Positions 46,492-60,324 of a stretch of DNA of 64,000 nt are shown in pieces; positions within the stretch are counted from its first letter, which is position 1; each line of letters begins with the position of its first letter. Source of the stretch: Manis javanica (taxonomy: Eukaryota > Chordata > Mammalia > Pholidota > Manidae); NCBI RefSeq assembly GCF_040802235.1, contig NC_133165.1, forward strand, positions 13,301,623 through 13,365,622, given 5' to 3'. A program made the position numbers and the translations under genes. The notes under the pieces were generated by a model that worked only from the letters and a program-made list of their open reading frames with translations, was not told where the DNA came from and ran no database searches.

Positions 46492-47639
46492 TAAGGAATA
46501 TTCTTCCAGTATTTGGAAACTATTATCCAGTTAAGCAAAGAAACTGGTCATGTTATTGGCAATCGAGTGAAGTTCCAACATATGTCTTGCAGTTTCATTG
46601 TGTCACTATTCTTATTGCAAATTAAAATATCAACCAAACGTCATTCATCAAGGACAACTACAGCTTGTCTATGGATATATAAATTTGGCAAAAATCAAAG
46701 CATTGTGTGAGAATCAATAAGCATTAGGGAACTTACAGTAAAGAGTATTACATACTTTCCTATGATTTGCAAACTGCACTACACATCCTTTAGATCTGTA
46801 AAGCTTATAATAAATTTATAATATGCACTGTTTTGATCTGTTTTAGAAAACTAGTTGTTAAATTTTCGCCAACACACAAGAGATTCTGTGTCACCATCTT
46901 GGTCTAAACAGTAGGTCAGTGAGTAGTTTTTTTAAGTGTTCTGGACTTGTATGGAGCAGCTGAACCTGCTGGAAGTGAGTGGCATCTGGCTCTTTCCTAG
47001 GTGCTATAGAAGCCTGGCTGTTTCCCAGTTCAGGGAGGCATCCTCTCTGTCACAGTTATACCCACATTTGATTTTAGAGGAAAATTTATAAGAAACTGAT
47101 GTGAACAAATGGCAGGTAAGATAATTGCTCTGATTAAAGCATCTATCCCAATAGCGGGGTTTAGGAAATTTCAAAGGCTATTAACTCACAAAACTACAGG
47201 GTAGTCAAGTTCTTCCACCTTTCTGCTCTGCCATTCTCATTATTTCAGCTTTCGTCTTTAAAACGGTTGAAGCAGTTACAATCATCATATCCTCACACTG
47301 AAACGTATAAGAGCAGAAGACCACAGATCCTTTCCTTACTTCTCTTTTTACAGCAAGAAAAGCAAAAGTAAGCCCCCAACAGCCGTTCTCTGTTTGGCAT
47401 TGTATCACATGCACACTCCTAACTTAACCACAGATAAGGGGGTGGAATTACTTCGACTGATTCTGTCTCTGTCTCACAACTCCCCTGAAACACAAAGCAT
47501 CCTGCAAAACTGGATTCCAAAGAAGAAAGTGAGGCTTGTAACCAACAGGATCTGCTGCAAGAATGCTCTCACTTTCAGAAAACTATTTCTGAGCGTTTGG
47601 GTGGAGGAAAAGTTTAGGGGACAAAGAAGACTGAATCTT
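46492..47639. other. Unassigned stretch, slightly less A+T-rich near 46900-47600
   Basis: No gene was recognised. Open frames of 65-83 codons occur at 46513-46710, 47205-47414 and 47394-47645 on mixed strands, without domains. Confidence 0.35.
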
Positions 47640-47830
47640 GGATAAAGGAATCCTTATTTACTCATTTATTCATTCTTAAGTATTTTCCACCTCTTTACCA
47701 GATGCTGGGAATGAAAAGACAGATGACCCAGTTTGGCCATCAGAGGACTCAATCTTTTTTATTAACCAGACAAGTAAATGAACAACTGCAGTACCCTGTG
47801 ATAGGAGCTCTAATAGATGTGGCCTCAGCT
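47640..47830. repeat. Old interspersed repeat of unassigned family
   Basis: Begins 'actcatttattcattcttaa', continues 'accagatgctgggaatgaaa', 'agacagatgacccagtttgg', then 'aaccagacaagtaaatgaac' and 'gataggagctctaatagatg'. This follows a common placental repeat also seen degraded at 550-730 and 48690-48880. The 112-codon minus frame at 47676-48014 overlaps it and is not credited. Confidence 0.4.
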
Positions 47831-48689
47831 GAGTCATCTCAATATTAACTATGAGTTGAAATGAAAACAAAATCTGTGACATATGTAAACATGCATTATA
47901 AAAATATCCTACATGAGCATATACATTCTGATGGATGGAACCAAAGAAACAAGGACTCCAGGCAAGGCTCATATGCCTAGTTCTTCCTATGCCTTCCTTT
48001 GTAACAGTGAGCAAATTCTTTAAATGTTTGGTAACTTAGCTTTCTTATTTTTAAAAACTGAATATATATTAAATTGAATTGAAAAGTAAGAGAAAAAGGA
48101 AATAATGTACAGGAAATGATATCTTGTGGGGCCACAATGAATGTTAAATAATTTTATAATTAATGGAAGGTTTTTATTTTCCCTCCCCACAAGAGCAAAT
48201 CTGCATAATTGTTAGCAGGGATTCATTGAAAGTGCAGGGATTCTTTATACTAAATTGGAATATTTTCACTAGATTAACTTGAAATTAGGGCTCTAAGAGA
48301 ATGAAAAGGGCACACGGAAATTTAAATAAACAAATGTGAGAGAAAATTTATCAGAGAATGATCCATTTTAGCATCAATATGCTTTCACTGTGCTAAGATT
48401 TCAGTTGTTCAATTCACAAAAATCTTTGTATGAGATGCTTTTCATATTATTCACAGTCTTCTCTAGTCATCAGAACTCCAGAAAGGTCATGGCCCTAGAG
48501 AAAACGAACAGAAAAGCTCCTAATAGTGTGGAAGATAACTATTTGAATTAAAAAATTTCTTGGTGGTGGCACACTTTTGCCACTTCATAGCTAAAAGCCC
48601 AAATTATAGGACCAGCTCTTTAAGACATGAATCAGAAAGTAAATGTCTTCTTTCTTATTTTCTTTCTTACTTTCTCCATTCATGTACAA

Positions 48690-48880
48690 CATCTTAATTA
48701 CAGGTATCATCTGCAGCATTATGCTAGGTTTTGGGTATGCAAATAATTTTTACCATGATTTTAGCTACCAAAAAATTACTGTCTAGTGAAAGAAAGAAAT
48801 ATATAACCCAATGAAACCTATTAAATAGTTCAATAGATGTGTGTGAAGCATAGTATAGGAGACTATTGGAGGCAAATATA
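48690..48880. repeat. Old interspersed repeat of unassigned family
   Basis: Same type as 47640-47830: 'gcattatgctaggttttggg', 'aaattactgtctagtgaaag', 'aatagttcaatagatgtgtg'. Heavily decayed, and low confidence in exact limits. Confidence 0.35.
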
Positions 48881-51429
48881 ATTTTTAAAAATATTAGAAG
48901 ACTATAATAAATGAAATATGAGAAAATTATTTTCTGTCTCTATAGGCTGAATTCGGAAAGAAAGTAACTATACCTCTTCAAGTACACTACCTGCTTCAAT
49001 AAAATTGCTGAACTGTAAATTAGAAAAACACCGTGACTCTCATCTCTTCCAGGGATTCAGTACCAAGGACCACTGTCTAAATTATTCCAATCACATGCTG
49101 TCTATCAAAATTTATTGATTCCCTAGGGATTAAGAATTCACAACAACTTAACCACCTTGGGAACCTATGTCAGTGTTTGATCTATCATACTGGAGAAGAT
49201 ACTTTCCCTACGTGTGAATGCTTCCTTAGCAACAAATACAGTCCGTTTCTTTCTTCAGTCCACATGGGAAGATAAAGAGTAGGTGAGAAAAAGAATGTCA
49301 CCTTACAAATAACTTTCTTGTACTTAGAGTTATTAATGTATCCCTTTTTAATTTATCTCTCCAGAATAAATAACGCCAACTCCTTTAGATTATTAGCCTA
49401 AGAACAATTTTCTCACCTCTCTGATCATGTTAAATGTTCTCTGGCCTTTTTCCTTATTTCCTGAGATGCATGATTTTAAACTGGACCCAATATACAAAGA
49501 AATTTCTCTTTCAAAGATCTTGTAGATAATAGTATTTTGTAAGGAAAAACAGAATTACCACTTTTTAGATATTATGAAAATATACACACATTTTGGATGT
49601 TAAAATAATATTATTTTAAAACTCAAGATGGAAAGATATTTATAAAAGTATTCTTTTATTATAAAAATTCAAAGGACAGATGAGAGGTTATTATGCATTT
49701 CCAAGTATCAACCTATGAGAAGTCATTGTTACGTGCCTCATCATACACAGTTTACTGAAAATACAAAAAAAATAAATAAACCTTAAATTATTAGTTATAT
49801 CAAGGTATAACTTTTTTATAAGCTGCTTTTGAAACATTGGTACATTTGGTTTTAAATTGGCATAGTGCCTTAATTCAATTTTTGTTCTGAATTCTGATTG
49901 ATTACTAATCCGTCTCCAGTGAATTCAATTTTCTGTGATGGGAGTATTGGCTGAGTAAAAGCAGAAAACCTTTGACAAATTTCCAAAAGTGTTTAGAAAA
50001 TTTTGGCATACAGCATTTGTCAATCCATTTCTATACAGCCTTTACTCATACACACAAATATGGGACAGTTAACATACAAGAAAATAGAGAATCAAAACCA
50101 AAAAATGACTATTAAAAGAGTAAGTCGAGGCTCAAAGAAAATTCTAATATATAAGCCATACCAGGGTATATGAAAATGGGCTCATTTTCTGTATTTTCAA
50201 CTCCTTGATAATCAAAGTTAAAGGAGAAAATACAGTAAGTTATACCACCGTAAATCTCAAAAAGTCTTTTTTGTTAGTAGGACTGAATTGCAAAGAAAAT
50301 GCCTTGCACTGTATTTTAAAGTCCATGGCCTTATGTGGTCATGTGGAAAATAGATTGAAACTATTCAACAAGCAAATAGAGCAACAACATTTCACAAGAT
50401 GCCAACTTTCATTAACATTAAGGCACAGCTCAGTGAATGCGTTCTCTGGATACAAGAATGGGCTTTCATATACGGGGCCGGTCACCTTGATTAACAAAAA
50501 CAAAAAGAATTAATATTTGAAGTGCTTGAATCTATTAGCATAATTTTACTGAATTTTCACTTGTTTCTGATCATCTCATTTGTTTCCGTTTTAGTTTTTT
50601 TGCAGCTGGAAAAATAACACTCTTTATCTTTTCAGACTCAGAGCAAAAGATCTCAGATCTCTTTCCTTTATGGGTACACTGCTAGAAAATGCTGGACGCT
50701 TGCATAACTAAAGATATTTCTTATCTGGCATAAGGTAAGTGACCGAGAGATAAAGCCCTCCTGTCACTTTCAGCTTAAACTAGGTTTCAGCAAAAGCCTT
50801 TCCACACTAGAAATAATTCAGATAGCCCTTATGGTATTTTATGTCACATAAAGGCTAATAAAAACAGACTTCTTTGACTCCATTTGTTTCTAAAAAGTAT
50901 GTGACTCAATCACAATGCCTGAAAAGTTAAACACTTTAAAATAAAATCCAGGTCAAGGACATATCTTCAGAAAACGAACAGCCACCTTTTCCAACCACTG
51001 ATCCAGGTTGACTTGGTTAGTACTGTTAGAATGCTGCACAAGAAAACTGCCAATATGGTATTACAGAGGTGAGTCGACTGATTCTCAGTCATTCCAACTC
51101 CTGAAATGTTTGTCTGCGGATCTAGTTGCAATGTAGCCCACACATTGGACGGACATTCAATAAATGTAGAGAAAGATTAATGCCCAGATAACTTCATACA
51201 TGGCCACACATACACTGTTATTATTATCATCGTTCCTTTCTCATCATCTCCAAAAGATATAGAAAATTGAGCATAATTCCATGTAGTCAAAATAGAAAAT
51301 CTTATTAAATTCTCTCTCAGATCCATTTTTACAATGTAAGCGCAGATTTCAAAAACAAATGAGGTAGTGGATTCCTGATCTATCAGGGACATTTTTTAGT
51401 GCTAAAGACTACAATCCCTGCCCACATTT
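48881..51429. other. Unassigned intergenic stretch
   Basis: No gene, RNA or clear repeat was recognised. A 102-codon plus frame at 50205-50513 begins 'MIIKVKGENTVSYTTVNLKK' and ends in a lysine/asparagine-rich tail. It has no recognisable domain or splice context and is within chance length. Confidence 0.4.
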
Positions 51430-52966
51430 TGATATTTGAAAGTACTAGGACTACCCAGAATAGCCGACGTAATATTGAAGGAAAAGAAGACAGCTGGAGT
51501 TCCGGCACTATCTGACTACAATATAAAACACAATAATCAAGACAGAGCGGTATTGGCAAATAATAGGCAAATAGATCAATGGAACAAATAGAGAACCTTA
51601 GAAATAGACTCCCTTATAGTTAGTGGTTTGGACAAAGGAACAAAGGCAATACAATGAAGAAAAGACCCTCAACAAATGGTGCGAGACAATAGGACCTCGT
51701 GGACAGATATATATTTAGAGAGAGAGAGAGAGACATAGGCCTTAAACACTTCACAAAAGTTAACTCAAAATGGATCATAGACCTATACAAACTTAAAGTC
51801 CTAGGCAATCACATAAGGAAACCTAGATAACCATGGGTTTGGTAATGACTTTTTAGCTACAACACCAAAGGCATGATCCATAAAAGAAAAGAAAAAGAAG
51901 AAAGTTTCTACTTTGCAAAAGATACTGTCGGAGGAATGAAGAGTCAAACCACAGACTGAGAGAAAATATTTGCAAAAGATTTATCTTATGAAGGACTACT
52001 ATCTAAAATATGCAAAGAACCCTTAAAATTCAACACTAAAAAAGCAACCCAATTAACAAGTGGGTCAAAGACCTTTAGAGGCACCTCACCAAAGAAGATA
52101 CGCAGATGGTAAATAATATGAAAAGATGCTCCATAGGTCATCAGAGAAATGCAAATTAAAATAACAATGAGATATCAGTACACACCTATTAGAATAATCA
52201 AAATCCGAAATCCAAATGCTTGAGAGGATGTGGAGCGACAGAAACTCTCATTCTTTGCTGGTGGTAATGAAAAATAGTACAGGCACTTTGGAAGATAGTT
52301 TGGTTGTTTCTTAAAAAATAAACAGCACTTCTTGGTACTTACTCAATGAACTTGTAATCTCATGTCCACACAGAAACCTGAGCACAGATGTTTATAGCCA
52401 CTTGTTTGTAACTGCCAAACCTTAGAAGCAAGCAAGATGTCCTTCAATAGGTGCATGGATAAACTGTAGCACATCCAGATAATGGAATGTTATTCATGCT
52501 AAAAACAAATGTATCGAGCCATCAAAGACATGGGCAACTTGAAATGCATATTAGTAAGTGAAAGAAAGTACTCTGAAAAACCTATCAACTATATGAAGAT
52601 CAGTGACTGCCAGGGGCTGGGAGGAGTGAGCAATGAATAAGCAGAGCACAGGATGTTTAGGGCAGTGAAACTATTCTGTACAATACTATGATGGCGATAC
52701 ATGTCATTATACATTTGTCCAAACCCATAAAATCTAAAATGCCAAGAGTGAATCCTAACATAACCAAAGGGCTTTGAGTGATACTGAGGTGTTGATACAG
52801 GTTAATCAATTGTGACAAATACAGCCTTCAGGGTTTGGGGGGATGCTCATAACGGTGGAGGCTATGCATGTGTACAGGCAGGTGGCATAAAAAAATCTTG
52901 GTAATTTCTGCTCTATTTTGTGGAGAATCTAAAATTGCTTGGAAAATATTAAGTCTGTTAAAAAAA
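51430..52966 (+). mobile_element. 5'-truncated L1 with 3' UTR
   Basis: Starts in the ORF2 C-terminal half ('aaacacaataatcaagacag' at 51527). It passes through 'aattaacaagtgggtcaaag' (52051) and 'gcaaattaaaataacaatga' (52151), then a 3' UTR with 'gagtgatactgaggtgttga' and 'ggaggctatgcatgtgtaca'. It finishes 'taagtctgttaaaaaaag' at about 52949-52966. Coding capacity is gone. An (AG)n run at 51717-51733 lies inside. The 3' UTR is of a different L1 lineage from that at 20300-20727. Confidence 0.85.
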
Positions 52967-53459
52967 GTATCTAGGATTTATCTGCTGTGAGGTTGAAGGA
53001 ACCATTGAGAAAATATACTGAAATTTTGAATAAAAACATAAAGAAATAATGTACATGACTTGATTAACAGTTTAACTCCATTTTAAAAGTCAAATTTGTT
53101 TCTTACAAATATGATATGTATTCTTATGGTAATGCTGTTGCCACATAATAACATATTCAAATAACTTCAATAATACATTAACATGTTTGAATATTTACTA
53201 TTGATTTGCCAAAAAATTGGCTGACTCTTTTATACATGTTTCTTGTTTAAATTTCATAATAATCATTAAGGCAAGTGTACTGTTGTTTTCCCCAAAGTGC
53301 AATGTAAATGCCCTTTGTTGTGGTGAAAGATCTTTCACTTTGAATAACCCATTGCAGTTTTGGTTTTCACTTTTGTTTTACAGATGTGAAAAATGTTTGA
53401 ACCTTTTGTGCAAATTCTCTTAATAAAATCTTTCATGTTGACATTGACTCAATATCCCT
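52967..53459. other. Unassigned intergenic stretch
   Basis: A 68-codon plus frame at 53217-53423 has no recognisable domain. No other feature was seen. Confidence 0.4.
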
Positions 53460-53945
53460 CTACAATTAAAAAAAAATCTCTTCATCAGATTCTTTCACAA
53501 ACTTTCTTTACAACTTCCCACTTCACTCAGAATAAAAGTTGAAGTGCTTATGACCTCTGAGGCTATATGACCTAGTGCCTCATTAGCTTTCAGATCTTTG
53601 AAGTTCATGTTATTCTTCAAATATGTCAGACAAATTCCTACCTCTGGGCCTTTACATTTGCTGTTTCCTCTCCGAGGAATAATCTTTGCTTGGAGACCCA
53701 CATGACTTTCTTCTTCACATCCTTAAGATCTTTACTCAAAAATTGTCTTCTCACTGAGTTATTCCCTGGCCATCCTGTATAAAATCAACCCACCCAAATA
53801 CTTCACTCTATTTCCAGGGTATTTTTTTATCCTTAACATTTATGCTTGATTAACTTAATAAATCTACTTATTTATTTTGTTTATTCTGTCTTTTCCTCAG
53901 AATCTCCAAGAGTACCTAGCACAAACTAGGTGGTAAATAAAGATC
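53460..53945 (+). repeat. L2 LINE 3' end
   Basis: Clear L2 wording: 'acaaattcctacctctgggc', 'ctttacatttgctgtttcct', 'ttactcaaaaattgtcttct', 'ccctggccatcctgtataaa', then 'gagtacctagcacaaactag' and 'gtggtaaataaagatctttg' at the tail. Non-coding. The open frame on the opposite strand is a shadow. Confidence 0.75.
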
Positions 53946-54855
53946 TTTGGGTAAATTATCTCAACTGCAGCCAATATTCTGCTTAAGAACAAACAATTAA
54001 AATAAGGAACAAAAAAAATACCTATTTTTATCACTAGGTAATATTCTACAAGTCTACACATGCTATAAAACAAAACAACTATATATAACAATTAGAAAGG
54101 AAGAAAGTAAAATCTATTTTTTAGATGGCCATAATCATCTTTTTATATAATCTATAGTTTTTGTACAACCTACAAAAGCAGAATGAAAAACTATTAAAAG
54201 TAATTAGGGATTTCAATAAACTGATCAATTATATATATATGTACGCATTCAATGTAATATGTAATATATAATATGTATATACATAATTCATATATTGCTT
54301 ATAGAATAGAATAAAATATGAAGTTGGAAAATTAATATATCTTACGGATAACAGCATCCAAGATACATAATATCTTGAGATAAAATGGAAAATAAATTGT
54401 ACACTTCAAATGAAGAAAACTACAACTTAGTGAAAAACAAGAGTATTGTTAAACTGATGAGAAAATTCAGTATTATCAGGACATTTTATAGGAAAATTAG
54501 TTCAGTATCAACTTTTTCCAAAATGAGTACCAGATCAAACTACACTTTGAAAAATGAAAGATTAAGCCAAAAAGAACTAAAGAAGATACTAGGTTGATTA
54601 TTTCTCTGATATTAAAATGAGGATATTTTCAACATGAAAATAAAGGAAGAAACTACAAAGGCAAATTTAATGTATTTAAACTATATTTTTAAACTTCTAC
54701 TTAGAAGTCATGTTAAGTAAAATAAAAAACAGCAAACTTGGAAAAAGTGTAACATATGGGAAAGCCAAAGTTTATTTATTCTTACTGTGTAAATCATACT
54801 TGGAAAACAATAAGAAAAAAATACAATTACCTCCTATACCAAGAACAATGGCCAT
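53946..54855. other. Unassigned A+T-rich stretch
   Basis: Includes a TA-rich patch at about 54228-54290. A 70-codon plus frame at 54385-54597 has no domain. No gene was recognised. Confidence 0.4.
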
Positions 54856-54859
54856 TCAC

Positions 54860-55150
54860 AGAAGAACTTAAAACAGCCCAATAAGTATAATAAATCTTTT
54901 GCCCTTGCTAGTAACAAAGAAATGCAAATGAGACACCTGGTATTGCTGAGCTTATATCACAAACGAAGCCTGTGCTGTCTGTGGTACTATAAAGCAAGGA
55001 GACAATCTGGCATGTTTCAAAACGTTGTATGATTTATCCCATAGGTTGACTTTAGAAAATGTCTTTGAAGAAAATAATAAGAATATAAAAATATGTTTCA
55101 CTGTTTTTACCTAGAAGTGTGAAAAGATGGAAACATTATAAAACTTCACA
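54860..55150 (+). repeat. Degenerate L1-like fragment
   Basis: The order 'cttgctagtaacaaagaaat', 'gcaaatgagacacctggtat', 'gcaaggagacaatctggcat' parallels the usual L1 passage 'atgcaaatcaaaaccac...gag' followed by 'tggtacagccactat'. Much decayed, closed in all frames. Confidence 0.4.
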
Positions 55151-55499
55151 TAAATATATTTTATAATATAAACTTGTATTTTAAGGACTACTCATGTGGA
55201 AAAGTATTATGATACAAAGTTAAATCACAAACTATACCTCCACATTGCATGCACTTGTGACCTTTATTATATATATAATATCAGAAGTATATGTTATTAT
55301 ATAAGCATCAAATAGCATATTATTTTTAAATGCTTCTACATGCTTTTTCTTCAATAAACATAAACTTACTAACTTATTTTCTTTTGGAAACTCACCATTT
55401 TATGTGAGTTGTGTGGAGGAAGGGTGGGAAAAATGGTGATGGTGTCCTCCTTCGATCCTAAGAAATAACCATGTTCAGTGATGGTGTCCAAGGTAAGGG

Positions 55500-55730
55500 G
55501 AGCATCTCAGGAGTAAACCCAGCTGGGCTCGAACCCAATCTGCTTCCTGTAAACTATGTGAACTTGGACAGTCCCCAGAAATCTCTGCCTCAACTCTCTT
55601 CCCTGCAAAGTGGGATAATAAGAAGAGCCATCTCATTGGCTGGAAGGACTGAGTTAATAGCTATAAAGCCAGTATGGTTCTACCATCAGGGGACATAGCA
55701 AGCACCCCAAAGTGTCAGCTACGATTGTCA
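55500..55730 (+). repeat. MIR SINE
   Basis: Nearly complete MIR: 'gctgggctcgaacccaatct', 'gtaaactatgtgaacttgga', 'ctctgcctcaactctcttcc', 'gcaaagtgggataataagaa', 'gactgagttaatagctataa' and 'gacatagcaagcacc'. This is the consensus order from the tRNA-related part through the core. The 75-codon frame at 55471-55698 lies on it and is not a gene. Confidence 0.85.
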
Positions 55731-58700
55731 CTGAGGATACAGCTCCATGGAACTAACAGAACCCCCAGGCAGTCATTTATTCCAATCCCCTAGGTCTAGT
55801 CTTGAGCTTGGGCTTTGAATATTGTTGCATTAAGGAATGAAAATGTCTTGTAAACATTGTGCCGCAGTGTTGAATGGCAGTCTTAAGTCAAGTCTGATCA
55901 AACTAGCAACCAAGTTTTAAATGCTCTCTGAAACCAAACGTGTTTCAAAGGAAGAATTTCTTAACAGATGTTGGAATATGATGGAAGTTGGATAAGGACT
56001 ACTATTTACCAGATTTCATATGTGGTTCAATAGACATGAGCTCTCTGATAAAATCAGGACTGTTGAAAAGTACAGCTTGCTTAGAAATAGGCCCATACTA
56101 AAAACAGCACAACTGACAACTCCTATGTGTAGCCTTACCTGCTGAGATTTCTCTCTGAGTCAGACACAAAATCTCTGGATTGGAAATGATAGAACCAGTG
56201 TCACATTTTCCCCTCTGTGCGTGTTCCATTTCTTCCTTTGAATGCATACCTCCACAATGAATTATGGATACTGATGCAACAAATATTTCAGGGAGGATTT
56301 TCATGAAATGAGGCAAGGTGATTTATTGAACTATTAATTTGTGTTCTATTCTCGCTGCGTATTTCCATTCCCATGTTGCCACAGGGTATCCAGGTCTTCT
56401 TTCCTCTTTCTCTCAGGAGAGGTCTGTGAATGCTGGGCTTACAGCCTTAACTGACTGCAGACTTCCTTCCTGGCTTTTGTGTTCTGAACACTAAATTTCA
56501 AGGATGAGAAGATAATGATAGGGCAGAGAGGAAGAAGAACATTTTTGACAGGGGTAGGAACTAGCAAAATAAGAGGCAAATGCTGTGCGTCCTCCCACTG
56601 AGGGTGACGGAAGTCACTGGGTCTGAATAGGAACCTGTTTCCTGTCCAAGGCAGAACCCATTGTGTGGAAGAATTTCAGTTGTGCGCTGCCTTTGGGGAG
56701 GCTGGACCTACTACATGGAATTAAGCTCAGAAAAATATGCTACTCCCACATTTGGCATAAAAGCAACACAAATGATTAAATTCCAAGCTACATTTGAAAA
56801 GTGTATCAGCAGTTATATTGATAGACAAAAATCTGGCTGCCTTCAGTGTGCCAGATTTTTGTACACTACCAAGAACAAGAGTATTCCCAACAATCAAATG
56901 ACTGAAATTTTATTTCCTATAAGCTCCAAGTCTGATCTAATCACATGTGTATATGTGTGTGTGACATTTATTGTCCATCTGAATTTATAGGCAATGATTC
57001 ATAATTGATAAAATGTGTAATAGACATATCAATATAGTTGCCTATGAGAAATAAGTATGTTAGTAACACATACAGAAAGGTTCAAACTTTTCTCTCCATG
57101 ATTCTTAAGTTGTTGCAAGACTACATGAGAGCTTATATTGTGTCTTTGAGTCCAATGTAGTATAATAACAATAATAAAAATATGTTTATTCTATTTTCTA
57201 CTTTAAAGAAAATGACAAGTTTCTTTTCAAAGTCACAAATCAAATTGCTATGCTGTGATTTTTCTTAAAGGAGAAGAGTTGAAGCTACATCATTTATGAA
57301 CTATCTAGTGAAAGGAGTCATAATAGTGAGACTTAGCATCCCTTTATTATCTACTGAGCAAGTGAAACCCATTCTTTACAAAAGTGTAATGGCATTGTAT
57401 AGTAAGTAACAAATCACTATGATTTCCTTTGCTATTCATTGAAGGGATGCTAATCATAATTAATGTGCACGGAACGTGTAATTTCAGAGAAGTGAGGCCA
57501 TACATTAGCATTAATTATGACTTTCATTTCCTTCATCTATTAAAATGCTTAGCAATTTCCTTTAAGCCTGTGCTTTCAAAGAACCACTTGGCCATTCTCA
57601 TACTTCCAAGGTGAGTCTGGGGCATGCTGGATCTTTCAATCACCAAGAGGTAAAAGGAAAAAGGCAAATTGTTTTTCCTAATCTCTGTGTTATCCCTGCA
57701 TCTTATTAGAGAAATGTGGCATAGCTTTCCTGGTCTGGCACAATCTATAACTCTGACAGAGGAAGATAAATTTTTAACTCTGAACCCACCTAAATGACCA
57801 GAAAGAATAAGAAAAAGACACTCAGTTTTTATGAAACAACTTCTATACTGCAAACATCTCTCCAGAACAAAGAGTCATTGAAATCCTGACTTTAGAGTTA
57901 TTTTCCATTGTTCTCCATTGTGATGCTTAAAATTTACTGTTCCAGTAAAGACTGACAACTCTTGAGTATTATTGAAAATCACTAAATCTCCTTAGTGAGA
58001 GATTGAAGACCAAGTTCAAATACGTACGTTAACTTTACCTAAAGCAGTTCTATCACCTTTTATTTTTGGAACCAGCTATATCACAGTTTGTAGTGATTTG
58101 GATGCTTGATTCCGATTATTTTGGACAGTTGACAGTACAAGAGCTATGCTTCAGGCAGCTTCTCATATCCGAAGCCATGATCTGATGCGTCAGTAAAGCA
58201 AGAGCGTGTCACAGCGTATTAGAATGTCTGTGATAGGTCTTACTGACAACATTATAGTCGTTTGATTTACATGGACTGGACTTAAAATAAATGAGTGGAA
58301 TATTCCCTAAGGCATATAATCAATTGCATCTGTTGCAATTCTGGTATTTCCTTTGCCCTGTTTATACCATTACTGCCTCTACTGAAGCAGTATTACCGTT
58401 AAGTGTTTCCATGAATATATCCTGGCACCACCAGCTCATAGCGCCACCACCACACTGCAAACACTTCCAGCCTCAAAGGATCACAGTAGTATTAGCATTG
58501 CTCCAAGACTGTATTGATTGTGATAAATGGTATGAGAAGAAAGAATATACATTTCTTATTGCATTTCTTTGTATCTTGGTGTTTGATGAAATAACAGCAA
58601 ACTGTGTGGAGATGAAAACATCTGTTAACAATGGTGAGGTAATCTTGCTGTACTGCAAAATAATGTAGAAATAAATTACTGGGTGTTTTGGAACAACATT

Positions 58701-58855
58701 CTCTCAAGTCTATATAAATTGGAAGCATTTGACTTTGTTGTAGTAAGATTAGGAAATATCAGACAGGAAAATGTGCTTTGCATTTAAAACAACATATGGT
58801 GGAATCAGACAATATTTGTGCAACAAGATGTATTACTAGAAACTGATTATATCTA
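55731..58855. other. Long unassigned intergenic stretch
   Basis: No repeat family, RNA or gene was recognised. Open frames include 109 codons at 56661-56990 (+), 106 at 57533-57853 (-) and 125 at 58291-58668 (+). None shows a recognisable motif, and overlapping frames on both strands at 58473-58728 argue for chance. Confidence 0.35.
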
Positions 58856-58880
58856 TGTGTGTGTATGCATATGCACACAC

Positions 58881-58928
<48 letters not shown>

Positions 58929-58944
58929 TGCACACATATATATG
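58856..58944. repeat. Compound microsatellite (TG/CA)n-(AT)n
   Basis: A core of uninterrupted AT dinucleotides runs from 58884 to 58920 (37 bases). It is flanked by short TG/CA runs ('gtgtgtatgcatatgcacac' before, 'cacacacatgcacacatata' after). The 120-codon minus frame at 58759-59121 crosses it and owes part of its length to the repeat (a YIYIYI run). Confidence 0.95.
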
Positions 58945-60324
58945 ACTCATATAGATTAAACTATACAATTTAATCAGTTTACTGAGCAGCTCTACTAATT
59001 GACATCTCCTATATCTAGTTTTGGTATCCAGATAGATGAAAAAATTTAAGCTGAAAACAAGAGTGGTAATGTCAATAAGAAAAAAAATGAAAGAAAGCTT
59101 ATAGTCTGTAAAACTAAACAATGGAAATAAAACCTATAAATTTTTTAAGTTTTCTGGATGTTTGCTTTAATTTAAAAATAGTATCATACACCTTACTATA
59201 TGTTTTAGTACATACAGTTGTTCATAAATAAAGACACAGCTTCACAAAGAAGTATTTTTCCTAATTAAATGTTATTATCAAACCTATATAAGATTTTCCT
59301 AGTAAAAATGAAAGAAACCTGGTAATGAAATTAGTTCTTTCTCTGCAATCTAAGAATTCCTTTTTATTAAATATATAGAAATAAAATGTTGCTTTTCATG
59401 TTGGAAAATATATTAAAATTTTATTGCTCTACATATTTTTAAATATATCCAGTAGCTTATGTTAAATTTAATATGCCTTTGCAAGTACTTAGTAAGAACT
59501 TAAGAAGGTTGTGATTATAACATTTCTAAAAAGAAAATAAAAACTTCAACTCTAAATTAATATTACATTTTTATCCTTAGTTTGAGGGTCATAGATGCAA
59601 CAAAATATTTTCTTAAATTTCTGCTAGCATTTCAGATTAAAATTTTTCTTAGTTTCATGAATTATCTATTGTTATTAACATCATATGTTAACATTCAAAA
59701 CTGAACCTAATAGTTATTTAAATGTTCAAATATTTATATTTAAAATAAGATAAAATGCAGGTGAAAGTTTTTATTTAAAAATTAATGTTAGAGATTTTCA
59801 TTTCTTGTTTAATCATCCCATTTCCTAAACACAAATGCAAACAAATACAAGGCAAATATAAATACAAGCATATATATATATATCTTTACTAGTGTCAACT
59901 TAATAGATCCATTAATAAAAGATAAATTCAAATATATAAAAATACATGTGTGTGCATAATGCATTAGAGTTTATTTAGGTGAAGGGAAAAACTCTTATTT
60001 AACATCACCAGTTTCACCACTGTTAAATAACTTCATCATTATGGCATGGATTAAACTACCCTGTAAAGTTTTATCATTAGCCAGCTTCACATTTTACCCA
60101 AAAGCGCAACAGGATCATGTAGGGCAGAAACGGAGGCAAAGAAGCACTGGAGAACTGAGTAATACAGCAGTCCTAATAATCTTATTAACTGACTAGCAAA
60201 CTGTAGTCAGAGCTGCACAAAACCTTCCAGCAGGGTCCCATGTCCCTCGGAGTGTACGGGAAATCCTTACAGTGACCAACAATATTCTACCTGTTCTGAC
60301 CCAATGAATTCTCTTAACTTTGTA
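58945..60324. other. Unassigned A+T-rich stretch
   Basis: Contains a short (TA)n run at 59870-59883. No gene, RNA or interspersed repeat was recognised. Confidence 0.4.

Noticed and set aside
58759..59121. 120-codon minus frame with hydrophobic stretches resembling membrane segments
   Set aside because: The frame crosses the (AT)n/(CA)n microsatellite, whose translation gives the YIYIYI run. No start context or homology supports it.
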